From the NCBI GenBank assembly GCA_900708905.1, contig CAADRB010000028.1:1598221-1662220 (forward strand): a DNA stretch of 64,000 bases, given 5' to 3'. The position numbers and the translations under genes were made by a program. Positions 39,669-52,600 of the stretch are shown in pieces. The stretch is from Hymenolepis diminuta (lineage: Eukaryota; Platyhelminthes; Cestoda; Cyclophyllidea; Hymenolepididae). Position 1 is the first letter of the stretch. Each line of letters begins with the position of its first letter. Below the pieces are notes generated by a model. It had not been told where the DNA came from, searched no databases, and saw only the letters and a program-made list of their open reading frames with translations.

Positions 39669-42600
39669 ATGGCGGGTGTGGCTCCTACACTAAAATGGAA
39701 AAAAGTGACAACGGCTTCTGGTAACGTTCCGCGTTCTCGTCATGGACATCGAGCTGTTGCAATAAAAGATCTTATTGTCATTTTTGGCGGTGGAAATGAA
39801 GGGATCGTTGATGAACTACATGTGTTCAATACCGGTAAGTTTGAATTTGACGTATTTATATTTTAGCCATGAACCAATGGCATTTACCTGCGGTGCGTGG
39901 TGATATTCCACCGGGCTGTGCTGCCTTTGGTATGATTGCAGATAATTCTCGAATACTTCTCTTTGGTGGCATGATGGAATATGGCAAGTACTCAAATGAC
40001 CTCTATGAGTTACAAGCTACAAAGTGGGAATGGAAACGCCTTAAGCCCAAACCCCCTAGGAATGGTCCTTTACCCTGTCCTCGAATAGGTATCTGTTGTG
40101 TAATTTACGTACACTTTTGATTTGTATTGATGCCAAGTATTTAATTTTGTACATTTTGCCTTCTGACCTGTTTTCATTACTCTCGTTTCAGGTCACAGTT
40201 TCACACTTGTGGGCCAAAAGGCCTTCCTTTTTGGCGGCATTACAAATGATAGTGAAGATCCCAAAAATAACATTCCAAGGTAAATTTTTCATTAAAGCAA
40301 CTTTTCTTATTAATTTTGTCTTTACATAGATATCTTAATGACCTATACGCACTTGAGCTTCGACCCAATTCCTCAGCTATGTGCTGGGATATTCCAGCTT
40401 GTTATGGTGGCCTTCCTACACCCCGTGAATCCCATACAGCAGTTGCATATCAGGTTATGGACGGTGTATCCAAGAAATGGCGACTTCTGGTCTATGGTGG
40501 TATGAATGGCTCTAGGCTTGGAGACATTTACCTTCTCGATTTTGATACAATGAATTGGACTCAACCAGTAATTTCTGGTCTTCCTCCACAGCCTAGAAGC
40601 CTTCATAGTGCCACAGTTATTGGTAATCGGTAGGTTCCCAATTGAGATAGCTTAATTATTTCACCATTTAGAATGTATGTGTTTGGCGGTTGGGTACCTC
40701 TGATTTCTGATGATATGAAGACAACAGCTGAAAAAGAATGGAAGTGCACAAATACACTGGCCAGTTTGAATTTGGACACTATGTCTTGGGAGCCGATCCA
40801 GATGGAAGTGTATGACGATAGTCAAGTACCACGTGCAAGGGCGGGCCACTCTGCCGTTGCAGTCAGTACTCGTCTTTACATTTGGTCTGGTCGTGATGGT
40901 TACAGAAAAGCTTGGAATAATCAAGTCTGCTTTAAAGATTTATGGTTCCTGGAAACGGATAAGCCCGCAGCACCTTCTCGTGTTTCACTTGTTAGAGCTG
41001 GCACCACAAGTCTTGATGTTTCTTGGGGACCAGTACAAACTGCTGATGCATACATTCTTCAGATTCAAAAATATGAGGTATCGGCGACCTCCGGTACATT
41101 GAGTCCTCCTGCCCCTAGAGTGTCCCAAATGTCAAATGCAGATACACCACCTACAAAATCTCCTGCGAGTAGTAATATTAGTTCTCCTGCTGCTCCCTCA
41201 ACCCAGGTTTGTTTTCTCCAAGTTTTATCTTGCTAGTTTGCCGTGTTTTTTGCTATCGAATTGACTTTACTTCTAGCGTTTCGCTACTCCTACTGCTGGA
41301 TCTTTGCAGGCTTTGGCAAATGTGGCAACGGCCTCTCCTGTTCGTCCAATTACCACCGCTGCCGGTTCGCAAGTTAGCGCTAGTGGTCAACGTGTACCGA
41401 CTGTGGTTACTCCGACAGGGCTAAAAATCACTCCAGTTCCTAGCAGTGCTGCTAGCGGTCGTCCGACTATTTTGGTTTCATCCCATTCTCAACCTGGGGG
41501 TTTAATTCGTTCTACAAATGTCGGATCTGCTACACGACCTCAAGTGAGTATATCTTTATGCGATTATTTTAATTATTCGATTGCTTTGTGATTGTTATTT
41601 CTCTTTACATAGGTTGAAAAATAAAAAATTTCTTCATGTGCAGTAGGAATGAATCGACAAATAGGTACTTTTGAGAGAAAACAGCTTTCCCAGAACCAGA
41701 CTAGAAGGTAGAGGTTTGTTATAAGGTTCTATAATAGTAGATTGCTATTCAGGAAGTAAATTTAATAGTCTTGCTCACCTGAAGTTATTTGAAATAGTCT
41801 TATGAATTTACGATGTGATGTTTATACCTTTCACTTCAAATTAATGGGAAACTTATGCTTGTGTTCATAGTTGATAGGTTTGAAGTTGAGTTGAAAGAGC
41901 TGGGTTGCTGTCTAAATGTTAATCAAACACGTTCTTTCGAGTTGAGATGCCTTCTTGACATCTTCATCAGTACCTTATACCATGCGTTTAGTTCCCTAGA
42001 TGATTGAAATGGGCGTACGCTTTTGCCTTGGGTTTACTATTGATGTTCCATGCTTTGGTTTTCCTCCAGATAATCTCGAGTTCCATTAGACCAACATCTT
42101 CCAGTACTTCTGCATCGATAACCGTCAGTTCAATGGTCTCTGGAACACCAACAAGTTCAACCACTTCATCGGGATCTGTTGTTCATTTGGTAAAGCCAGG
42201 TAGCCTGATTAGACCCATTAAAATTCTATCACCGGCTTCATCTGCCTCCGGCCAACAGACTATTAATATGGGCTCTAAGACGATTTCCGTTCATACAACT
42301 CAAGGTATGACTCGCTATTTCTCCCTCTTTTAGGTTGTGATGCATGCTTCATTTTTTGTAGTAGGTGGCAAGCCACAGGTTATTAAGGCTTTCCCAGCAA
42401 ATGTCATCCAAAAATCGACACCTGGGAAGCAGATTTTTATCACCAGTGGAACAGGATCACCTCGTACTGAGAACGCTACTGCATCAGGTAATGCTTCTGC
42501 TACCCCAAGACAAGTTGTAATTGTTGGCTCTTCTGGTGAGTTTCTGCACCTCTTTTTGCTACTTGGTCTGTCAACATTTACCTCTACGTGTTTGTTCACT

Positions 42601-45600
42601 AGTTTTTTCTCTTGCATGCACAGGAAATGTGAGTGGTATTGGTCAGAGTAATATTCTCTGGTCAACTCCTTGCCCTCAGCCAGCTGCTGTCAAAGGCAAC
42701 GAAGAGGGAGGACAGACGGATTCGATTAAACCCTCAGGCAATTCTACACTTCCTCAGCTTGACGGAATTGATGATGATACTGATGGCGAGAATCAGGAAA
42801 ATAAAGATGATGTAAATTCCTTCTATTATATGATTAAGGTTCTTTAAAAAGAGCAAGTTACACTGCTTACATGTATGGATATTTTTTTAATCACGTAATT
42901 CAAAAGCTGTTTTTATTTCTTGGGCAGTAAGGGAAGATCATGTATGAAGTGAACCAATTTTTATCCGATGATGTTCTAGTGGTTGATCATCTTAATCGAG
43001 AGACCAGACCCGCAGGCATATAAGTGATGACGAGCTTTGATAATGGTGATTAGTCCGACCTCATTAACTATTAACCTGATTATCATTGTTTAAAAAATGT
43101 CTGGTACAAATCGAAACTGGGTATTAAAAGTTACGAACCGTGACCTGTGGTCTGATTTGTAATGGTAGTCTGGAGCACTGTAGAATCAACTGTTCTAAGC
43201 CAGTTACAAATTACAAAATCGCTTTTTTACGGTTTATCGCTACTTTTGAGGAACCTTAACATAGTAAAAGAAGAAATCTGGATGATATTGTGGATGTAAG
43301 TTTGCGACGTCGAAAAATCGCTTATGCTATCATGACTTTCAATGTGTCAGTTTGCAAATGCTTTTTACGTCATATCAGTTGTCACAACTTGGCCACATGA
43401 TAGAAGTTATATTTTGAAGCAATTGGGAATGTTTTGTGTAATTAAAATGGCTGTCTTGTACTTAATGACAACAGATTTAACGTGTTAACTCTATTATTTT
43501 AGGTCAGCGCCCTTGTCGACAATATGGCTGAAGAGGCTGCAGCAGAACTATTGGCGGATGTTGGTGACTCTCATACAGATGCTCTAAGCTCCATAACCAG
43601 CGAAGGTGATGGAAACAAACGCTCTGTCATCGTAACCGCTGTTGGCAATACTCAGGATGAAAGTGATGCTTGTAAGTAGTGCACGCTTGATGCGTGCTGC
43701 TTCTTAATCACCGCTTTTACTAATAAGTGAACTCGAGTTAAATATGAAGGGATTTAGGGTTTTGATTCGTTTTCTAAAAAGATGGATAAGATAGGAAGAT
43801 CGGTAACAATCAACGTAGCATTTATCGAGAAAATCATTTTCGTTTTCACTCACATTTTCTGAGATCGTGAGGCTCTTTATCCTTTGGACCTTGACTTTAA
43901 ATGGAGTTTATTTGACAGGTGTTTACTTATCCTTCATGAACGGGGGTTCATATTCGTTAGTATTTCCATAAACACTTGATAAGTTTTGTAAACATACACG
44001 GCTGCTAAATCAGCGACGTTATGAGTTGAATGCATATAATTTCAAATTACCTATACTCATCAATCACACTGGTTAATAGGCGGTCAAAGAGACTGCAAAG
44101 CACACAAAATATATCATAAATCTCCCATCTATGTTTGAACTGCAGGTGGGGAAAGCAACAAAATCAAGGGGGAAGCAAAACAACCGGGTGACCCGCTTGT
44201 AACGCTGGCATCAGTTGCAGCTAAACGCGGGGACAAAACCGTAACAACGATATCGGCAGCAGAAGGTAGATGTGCTGCATCGCATGCCACGCCTTTTCTC
44301 CCTTTTTTCTATTACGCACCACATTCCCCATCTCACTTTTGATTTCTGCATGTTTGGGGTTCACTTTGTGGTGGTGTTGGTGGTGTCATGATGGCTGTGT
44401 CGTAATTTGTATTTCCGTCGCACAATTGTCTAATAACATTTTAATATAGCCTGTGAGGTATGATCATTTTCCTTTGTTCTTTCACCTACTCTCACATCAC
44501 TTATTGGTTCTTCAATTTTACTCTTTCCAAACCACTTTAGAATTCTTTTCCTTTGTAGATACCGATAGCCAGTCGTCGTTTGACACTGTTTCTGATGGTT
44601 CAAAACGCTTGCGTTCGATTCCCTTAAATGTCTCTGTCACAAATCCTCAATCGAAGATGGCCAATACTCCTAGAATGACAACTTCCGGAGGGGGATCTCA
44701 ACTGCTTCAAACGAATACAAACTCCGGTCCCCTTCTGACAAGCCGGAGTGACAGCTCTTGGCATGATGTTGGCATTATAAGGGGCTCCAAGTGTACCGTT
44801 TCCGTTTACTCGGCTAATACGAATGATGCAGGTGTTAGTGTCGAGGTATGCACAACCTATCTCCCTCTTTCCTCATCTTTAGATCTCAATAAAGATCATG
44901 CATTTCATTCTCCATTTTCGTTTGCAGGCTCTTGAAGCACTTCAAGGCGTCAACGGCATTGGTGCAAATGGTATTTCACCCCAAGGTCCAAAGATAGGTC
45001 TTGTTCCCGGTACGGCGTACAAATTCCGTGTTGCAGGTTTGAATGCTTGTGGTCGTGGGCCTTGGTCAGAGATTTCCGCATTTAAAACCTGTGTGCCAGG
45101 TTTTCCTGGTGCTCCAAGTGCCATAAAAATTACTACTAATGACCAGGGAGCTCAGTTAACTTGGGAACCTCCTCAAACTACAGCTGGTCGTATTGTCGAG
45201 TACTCTGTCTACTTAGCAGTTAAGTCTCAACCGGGAATTGTCAAAGAGCAACAGGAGTCTAAAGTAAGTGCTGAAGATACTAACATTATCAAAGCGCGTA
45301 ATGAGGAATAACTGTATCATTACTTCTTATTTACGAAGTTGGGAACAGTGCCCTCTGGGATGGCGTTTGTTCGTGTCTATGCCGGTCCACAACCAAGTGC
45401 TTTGGTTCCGCATTCCGTTCTCACCAAAGCACATTTGGATATGAATGCGAAACCAGCGGTGATTTTCCGTATTGCTGCATGTAACGAAAAGGGATATGGT
45501 CCGGCTACTCAAGTGCGCTGGCTTCAGGAATCTCACAACCTTGGTCAAGGCGCAAACACGGGGAGCACTCCTCCTGAAAGTGCTTCTCCCGGTGCGTCTC

Positions 45601-45765
45601 CGACTCTGAAGAAACCCCTTGACACCTCTTCTGAAGGGTAAGTAGTAGTAAGTCTATTCAAATTGGATTTAAGTGGTAAGTACATCTTCATTTTTTTGCC
45701 TTGGTTTTCGTAGCACCGGTTTATCTCCTGTGAAGCGATTGAGGAAGCAGGAAGACTTGTCTTAA
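39669..45765 (+). CDS. HCFC1: Host cell factor (HCF-1/HCFC1 orthologue), complete
   Basis: Fifteen exons join in frame to 1144 aa: 39669-39834, 39867-40088, 40192-40279, 40330-40629, 40672-41206, 41277-41543, 42070-42304, 42365-42535, 42624-42811, 43503-43671, 44146-44265, 44559-44845, 44928-45263, 45339-45637 and 45714-45765. HCF is a nuclear scaffold that links transcription factors to histone methyltransferase, deacetylase and O-GlcNAc transferase complexes. Domains: Kelch beta-propeller at about 1-357 ([62 protein letters not shown]); first half of a split Fn3 at about 358-395 ([20 protein letters not shown]); Ser/Thr/Pro-rich middle; second Fn3 half and a further Fn3 at about 890-1095 ([40 protein letters not shown]); [11 protein letters not shown] at 1132-1139. 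The start aligns with the known N-terminus. It is about half the length of human HCF-1 and lacks the cleavage repeats of vertebrates. A QLDGIDD motif at 706-712 matches the Taspase1 site. Confidence 0.97.
42755..42775 (+). other. Taspase1-type cleavage motif in HCF
   Basis: Codons for Q706-L-D708-G709-I-D-D712, within [14 protein letters not shown]. The consensus in MLL is Q-[hydrophobic]-D/G-x-D-D. Predicted cut after D708 gives fragments of 708 and 436 aa, and the two halves of the split Fn3 module fall on opposite fragments. An acidic tract follows, as in other substrates. Confidence 0.7.
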
Positions 45766-46415
45766 TCACAATCCCGCGCCCATACAAGGGCATCAATGGG
45801 CTTGGCAGCATTTGTATCTCTCCTGTATTGTTAGTATATATCCCTATATCCCTTCTGCTACTCTTCCCATCTCTCTGTGCATTAACACTTTTCTCCTACT
45901 AATTGTCTACTATTACTACTATCAGGCGAGGGCTGATGTTCTATTTTTATTAGCATATTATGTATTAATATTTCTCACACTATATATATGCTCCTTTGGT
46001 CCGCTCCGCTCTCTGTTTGTATGTCTGCTACCTCCTCCACTTATGTCTTGTATGTGTCTGCGTGCGGTGGTTTTCAAATATCCCTCACTCTTATATTCCT
46101 CAGCCTACCCTCTTCACCCTTCCCTCCTCTCTTCTCATTACTTAGGCTAAGCGGCATTTTCATTTTAAAATGATCTTATATTCTTAACAATTGGTTGTAA
46201 ATATATATACGCCACAGCATGTATCGTCCTTCATTGGTGCCTCATACTCAGGGAGAAATGCGAGAAATTCCTTTTTGTACTCAATTGAATTAGTTTGGAG
46301 TCATGCCCTTGGGTTTCGAGTCAACTATGTGCATGTGTGACTTAGAAATAATCAATCGGTGGGCTTATTATTTTGGAAGTGTTTGTATGGAATAAACTGG
46401 TTCAAATAAGCCTGT
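45766..46415 (+). other. HCF 3' UTR
   Basis: From the stop codon to shortly after AATAAA at 46391-46396. The first half is pyrimidine-rich, which creates a long but meaningless hydrophobic open frame. Confidence 0.7.
46391..46396 (+). terminator. Poly(A) signal of HCF
   Basis: AATAAA about 625 bases after the stop codon, followed about 20 bases later by a T-rich stretch (TGTTTTATTATTG). This is the best signal before the convergent gene begins. Confidence 0.65.
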
Positions 46416-46505
46416 TTTATTATTGAAATAGAGAACTAAGTGGGACATTTATTTACTAAACTAGTGGCGAATAAGCAATATGTACAGTAGGTGTGCAAAT
46501 GTGGC

Positions 46506-46511
46506 TTTATT
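46506..46511 (-). terminator. Poly(A) signal of gene C
   Basis: AATAAA on the minus strand begins four bases beyond the TAA stop of gene C, which implies a 3' UTR of only a few tens of bases. Confidence 0.65.
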
Positions 46512-46514
46512 GAT

Positions 46515-46683
46515 TTATCGATTGGTGTGAATAAGCTGGGAAAAATTGGCTCGATTGAGGGGGTGTTCTTCAAGAGCGACCAGAACGTAGCTGAGATATA
46601 GAAAGACTCTTCGCCAATCAGGGCCAGTTTCGCTTTTGGTCACTTCTTCGACGGTTATGAAATTGGGGACTCCGGCTAGGTCA
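46515..46683 (-). CDS. Gene C last exon: end of the CH domain and C-terminus
   Basis: This 169 bp exon (TTTTTTTAG acceptor) encodes LAGVPNFITVEEVTKS, GPDWRRVFLYLSYVLVALEE and a short polar tail before TAA. It closes the CH domain, leaving about 15 residues after it. Confidence 0.92.
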
Positions 46684-49600
46684 CTAAAAAAATGAGTATA
46701 CGGTGACTAGAAAGTAATTCACTACAAAGATTCACTACACGAATAAATGTATTAAAGAACGTGCCAATTTATCGTCACACCTTGAAGTTCGAATATCAGT
46801 CATTCAAGTGTATAGATAGAGATGGATCATTGCAGAAGTGCAAGCTCAGATCGATCCAAAGGCCAAGGACTGTTGTGCAAAGCTTATGGCTACGAATTCT
46901 AAAATCGAGTCCTAAACAGTTTAAGTACATGCGAATAGTTAGGTTAAAACTGAAGGCTGACTGCATGAATCATATTCGATTTATTCTGGTATAAATTCGA
47001 TTAAATATCAATGGGGTGGGAATAACGAAGGTGTACCAACCAACAGAGAGCCTCGAACGAATAAAGAACTTCGAATAAGTTTTAACATCAAAAAAATCAT
47101 GGGCTAGTATGAACATCTGCTTCTATTCTTGACTGAGTGCTATTCAAAATCGGAGTTGTTGATCTACACAGGTGAATGTAAATATAAAGGAATTTCTGCA
47201 TCTTTCCTTTGTTGTGGCACACGACTTGGGATGTCACATAGCATTTAACTACTAACGGTAAAATCTGGAATGGTTAAACACTCGACCATCCCTTGCCACT
47301 AAATTACCAGTCTCAATCTATCAAAAGTTTAAAGATGGAAAGATAACAGAACACGTCCTATTGGCTTAGTACAGAAAAGGCCATTAGGGATCTGTTTCAT
47401 ATTGCAGACAGTTTATAAATAAAGGAAGGTTTTTCAGAACATTTGTCCTAAATTTAGGACAAGATACAAAACTTTATAAATTCGGGAAATCGCCGCAAAT
47501 TAGGTGAGTGTCCCTTTGTAGGGACCTGCTGACATGACCCTTTACATTTAGATGATAAATGCATAAACCCTTTTCGTTCAATGTAAAAATTTTGTCTGAT
47601 TACTTAATTAAATGCCATGGCATTGTCTGAGACGGTTCTCTACTAGATGTATGGGTGAATTAAGTCGTGTCCAATGGCACCTGTTATTCCTTTTTCCCTG
47701 GATGTGGTGCAGGTTGACCTAATTGGAAAACTTAACTATGGTCCACATTTTCTTGAAATTAATACCGTTGTTTCCGACTAAATATCATTATCAATACCAT
47801 GTCGGAGGAAATTGTTCTATAACATTTTTTTATGGAAGGGAACACATTGTGTGCTTTTTAATTTACAAGCTATTTATCAATCGCTCAACATTGACATGCA
47901 GAGACAATCATTTCATTATCGGAGCTTACGACGAGTATCGAACTCATCTGATAGAACAAGCAGTCATATAACGACTGCGCAGTCGGTTATATATTGGATA
48001 TACTTTAAATGAGTACTAGCAAATTTCGTTGCCCATTGAAAACTTACGAGGCAATTTCGAATGCTAATCGATAATTTTCAGACCTTCCGCCAGAAAGTGC
48101 TCTGTTGATGTCGAAGGATTGCGGGAAGAAATGATGTAGCAATGCACACAATGCTACGCCATCTGTCCATGAAGTGGAGAAGTTTGTCACCGCGACACCC
48201 TAAATTGGGAAGAAAATGGGAAGTGAAATGCACAATAATCAATGATTAAATTATGTACCCCTAAAGAGAGAAACTGAATGATTTTCCCCTTTGATTTGCA
48301 GCATTTTTAAAAGATATTAGACGAGAGATGTTTGCAGAATTTGATGATTACAGTTAAAGAATTTTTAGTAGTCTCATCTAAAGCGTATCTATGTAATACG
48401 ATGATTTAAATTACTTTTTGATTATTTTGTGACGAAATATTTTGACATAAATTTCTTAACAGCCTTCAATTTTTATTAAACTAATCTACCCACTCTCACG
48501 ATACTGAGGCGATCCCCACTTTAAGACCTATCTGAACATCGAACATCCGAAATGGTGGCTCTTTAAGCTATCATACCTTTTTAGCATTCAAATAGATACT
48601 TAATAATGAAAAATACATACTTTCAAACAATCCTTTCATGTTTTAATTGCTATATAGGCGCCTAAAACTAGCCCAGATGAAGGATAAATGTGCAAATGTT
48701 GCGTGAGGAATGCAAGGAATGTTTCCTTCTTTAAAACAAAATTAAGCATGAATCACTGCTACTACGCCCCATTAAGGTATGGTGATCTGTTTTATGACAT
48801 CTGCCGTGGAAGATTCTGTGAAATTCCTGACTTTTAATAAAGTCAGACTAATTATAAGACATAATAAAAACGCATTGGCGCAACAACTATCGAAAGAATC
48901 CTATGGCTTTAAAAGGTTATGCACTGGATGATTGATCAGTCACCCACATTAATTCAAACGGAGTTTCTTGCAAATACTGAATTATTAAATTTGTAGAAAT
49001 CCGTTCGAAATAATATGAGGAAATTCCTTTAACTTAGGGTATACCAATGTGAACTATTATATCACCTTAATAGACACTTATGGGATTTCATAACGCTCAA
49101 GTTAAGCAAAAAGAATATAAAATTAATTTATCGGGAAATATGGTGGATTTGCGAATGTGGAAGAATGCTCCATCTAAAATAGTGATCCTAGTTGCCGGTT
49201 GGTAGAACTGAGTACAGTGACTCTAACCCATATAAGACAATTTTGAGCTCGGCTAATCTAAAATTCTTGTCTGTCTTATCTTGGCTAAGACTACAAGGGA
49301 CTGAATATCATGCAAGATGATTTTGTCTTTTCAACTACAGGGAGAAAAATTGAACTTAAGCGGCAAGACCGACTATTATGAGTAAAAACCTGGTTAAATA
49401 TCCACCGGGGACACCACAGACAAGCGTCTGCTACAATCGAGGGAACGATTAATAAAAAAGGAATTTCGGAGCGTGAACCGCCAATTTAGTAAATATTTTA
49501 AAACCCAAGTCCAAAAACATCGAGCGACGTGAGATTATTTCCTACCCTAAGGCTACTTTCAGCATAATTTTTGGTTCCTCCTTAATAATTTATCGGACTT

Positions 49601-52600
49601 TCCGTTACCCGATTTCAGCTGCTCCCCACTGTTAAAAATTGTACATTTCGTATTAATGTGGATAATAATGACCGAATTAATTACTACCCTACTCGAAAAA
49701 AGCTGAACATAAATATATTAAACCAATGAATAAAGCCATACTAGAAAATCAAGATTTTTTTTATGTGAATCTGTCTCGAGATCCAAACAATAACATTATA
49801 AAGTTATCGGTATTATGTGTTTAATTTCTAATTGAAGATGTCAGCATACATAATCAGAGTATGAATAAATAAAAGACCGGATCGCTTAATTCAACATTAA
49901 AACTGGGACTAAAGTTCCAATTTACCTCCGTAGATGAAATCCATTATCAAATCCCTAGCACTCGTATTTTCATAGATGTACGCTTTCTTCTATCACCGGA
50001 TGCATTGGAAATACTATGTGAAATATAATAATACATTATTCACGAACACAGAGTTTCTTTAACGGAAATTCGGCACCTAATGAATTATTTTCCGTTGTAA
50101 TCGCTATAACTCCCAAGTCCATTTGGGACTCGCCACTCGTCCTGTAGAGTGGCGTAGCATCATGAGGACACCCAGGCCAGAAGCTTGAATTCTGCCACCC
50201 GCTTTAGTAACCGGATTTAACCAATTCAATTGGCCTCTACCATTGCTGTGTTCGTTATGAATGGGATCGAACCTATAACCTCTAAGCTCACAAACCAGAA
50301 AATTAATAATTGCGCCACCGCCGCATAAGCTCAAACTTAACGTAGTGATATCGAATATACCTATTCAAGAAAATCTTTGGAAACACCAATCACTACTAAA
50401 TAACTATTGAAATCCTTAATCTTCTGGTTCAAAATCTTCAAATTTCACGCTACTCTTTCCAAATTATTGTAAAATTAAAGGAAATTCATAACTCTGTCCA
50501 ACTTGAGTATGCAATTAGAGGGTTAATTAATCTAATTCTTTTGATCAAATGGATTAAATAATTCAACTGAAGCCCACATGCCAATTCATTGTTATAAATC
50601 CAGGAGTGCACTACAATACCACATTTATTTACAGCTTGCCCTTCTCAATGTTTAATTTTCAAAAACAATAATGACTTGGGACATAGAAAATTGTAGCGAA
50701 ATTTCGCTATTGGAAGACTTACATATTTCAAATATTCATGTGTATTCAATTGTACGAATCGCAATACTAAATTCTTCCATTCCAGAAGGGTAAGTGGTGA
50801 ATTTGTATTTTTTCTACAAATTGTAAAATAATGCATACTTAATGAGCAACAAGCTGAAATATATGCACTTTCACTTTAGGTCTTAATCGATTTAATTTAA
50901 TTTTAGAGTACATATAAGGAATGTTAGAGGTGATTTTGAGTGAGTTCTGCCATGCTTAAATACCCTTAATAGTCTTTTCTATCTACTCACAATGGCAATC
51001 AGTCAACGCAATTGGTCAAAAGCTTGAACTCAGGAGCCAGGTTGTGAAAATTGGGCATTGGAGTATTTGGACATCACAAAATGAATGACACTCCTTTTAG
51101 GAAACTGTACAACTCAGTGCTTCAAGCATTCAAATAAAGTAAGACTCTTGATATTCTGACTTAATTATATAATTCTATTCGACACATCCATTTCATCCCA
51201 ATTTTGCTATTTTACACATTCAGATAATATCCCTAATCAAAAGTTGTAAGAGTTCTTTTGCGTTACTATACATAAAAATAATGTCTATGAGCTCTGTTAG
51301 ATGGAGCAGTTATAGGTGGTTTAATGCTATAAATGCCAGCTTACACCAGATAAATGTTCTGCTGAAATGAAGATGGGCGTGGCGCAACCATGCATTCTTT
51401 AAGCTAGCTCAATTTAGATGTTAGCCTTCTTCGGATACTAAAACGTCATAGCTGGATTGTGAAACTACAGGAGAATCCATATCTCCGTTTGTAAAATCAG
51501 TGTAATTATCCTCTGCCTGACTAAACTAGTCTTCGACAGAAATGAACTCCTCTTATATCCCGTAGGTGGTAGGCACAAACTGCAATTGGAGCTCCAGGGA
51601 TAGCTCCTTTTTAAGAAAGAAATATCCTTATTTTAACGTCCACTCTAATTGATAAACGTTATATTTAAAGCAACACATCTATATCTCCACATCGTGCTTG
51701 CACTTCGAACATTAACTGATCGTTTTTGTTTAACAAATAGAATTAATTTAATATTATAAGAGTGTAAAGCACAAGACTACAAATATTCACTTATATTGAT
51801 TTGTAAAATTAGACTTATCAAATGGTGACATAAGCAACTTACCGGAAATGATCATTCAGAAATACAACAGGATCGGTAGCTGAAAGTCAATAAAAGCAAA
51901 ATAAATTAATTTATTAAAATAATTTAAGTTGCATGAATATAATTTATCTAATTGAGATGAGAGGCGAAGGGGGGTGATTCTCAAGATTAACGTTGTTAAG
52001 GCTTTACAATTTTTGACCTATTGACCCCTTACTCGTCCTCTTGACCAAGAGTATTTAATGGGCTACCTATGTAGTGCCATCACCCTAAATACTATCGGTT
52101 TGACCTGAACTGACTCTATTCCGATATTAGTGTTTATGTAGCTTAAACATTAACTGCAAATCTGAAATGGATTTATCAGTTATTCCATTCCCTGTCTTCT
52201 GCTCTCATTCTTTAAAATCTGTTCTGGTACAGATTTTACATACTAGTTATGCGTTTCGATAATTATTTGAAACTGAAGAACCTAGTCATCGAATTATCTT
52301 ACCTACACTAATGGTTATCAAGCATAAGGCCTTCTTGATATTCGATTCCCCTGGATGATTGATTTTTAATGCAAAACGGAAATAGAGAGTTGATCTATGC
52401 GTCTGGAATCCGTTATTTTGTAAGAACAAAATATTCCCACATGATTTGGATTAAACTAATTGGAGTTCAAGCTAGTGAACTTTGGCGACCTCTACCATGT
52501 TAAACTTCTGTAAGCTCGCATTATCTTGCTTGCATTTACTTTTTGGAAGACAAAATGCCCTAATTAGCAGCCTAAGCTGGCGTACAGTTTTGTAAATTAT

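Noticed and set aside
45812..46150. 112-codon hydrophobic frame
   Set aside because: Falls in the HCF 3' UTR; the apparent membrane character comes from pyrimidine-rich sequence.
49390..49430. Candidate 41-nt exon with LWCPRW, minus strand
   Set aside because: Considered as the first CH helix (Trp-Cys), but the donor is weak and it lacks the Thr and Tyr pattern that the 50723-50813 exon has.
49926..49989. Candidate exon YENTSARDLIMDFIYGG, minus strand
   Set aside because: Looks coding and has a good donor, but its phase fits neither neighbour in gene C, and the chain 51843 to 50813 to 48199 is complete without it.
50104..50334. 76-codon minus-strand frame
   Set aside because: Coincides with the SINE-like element and its pol III boxes, not a protein.
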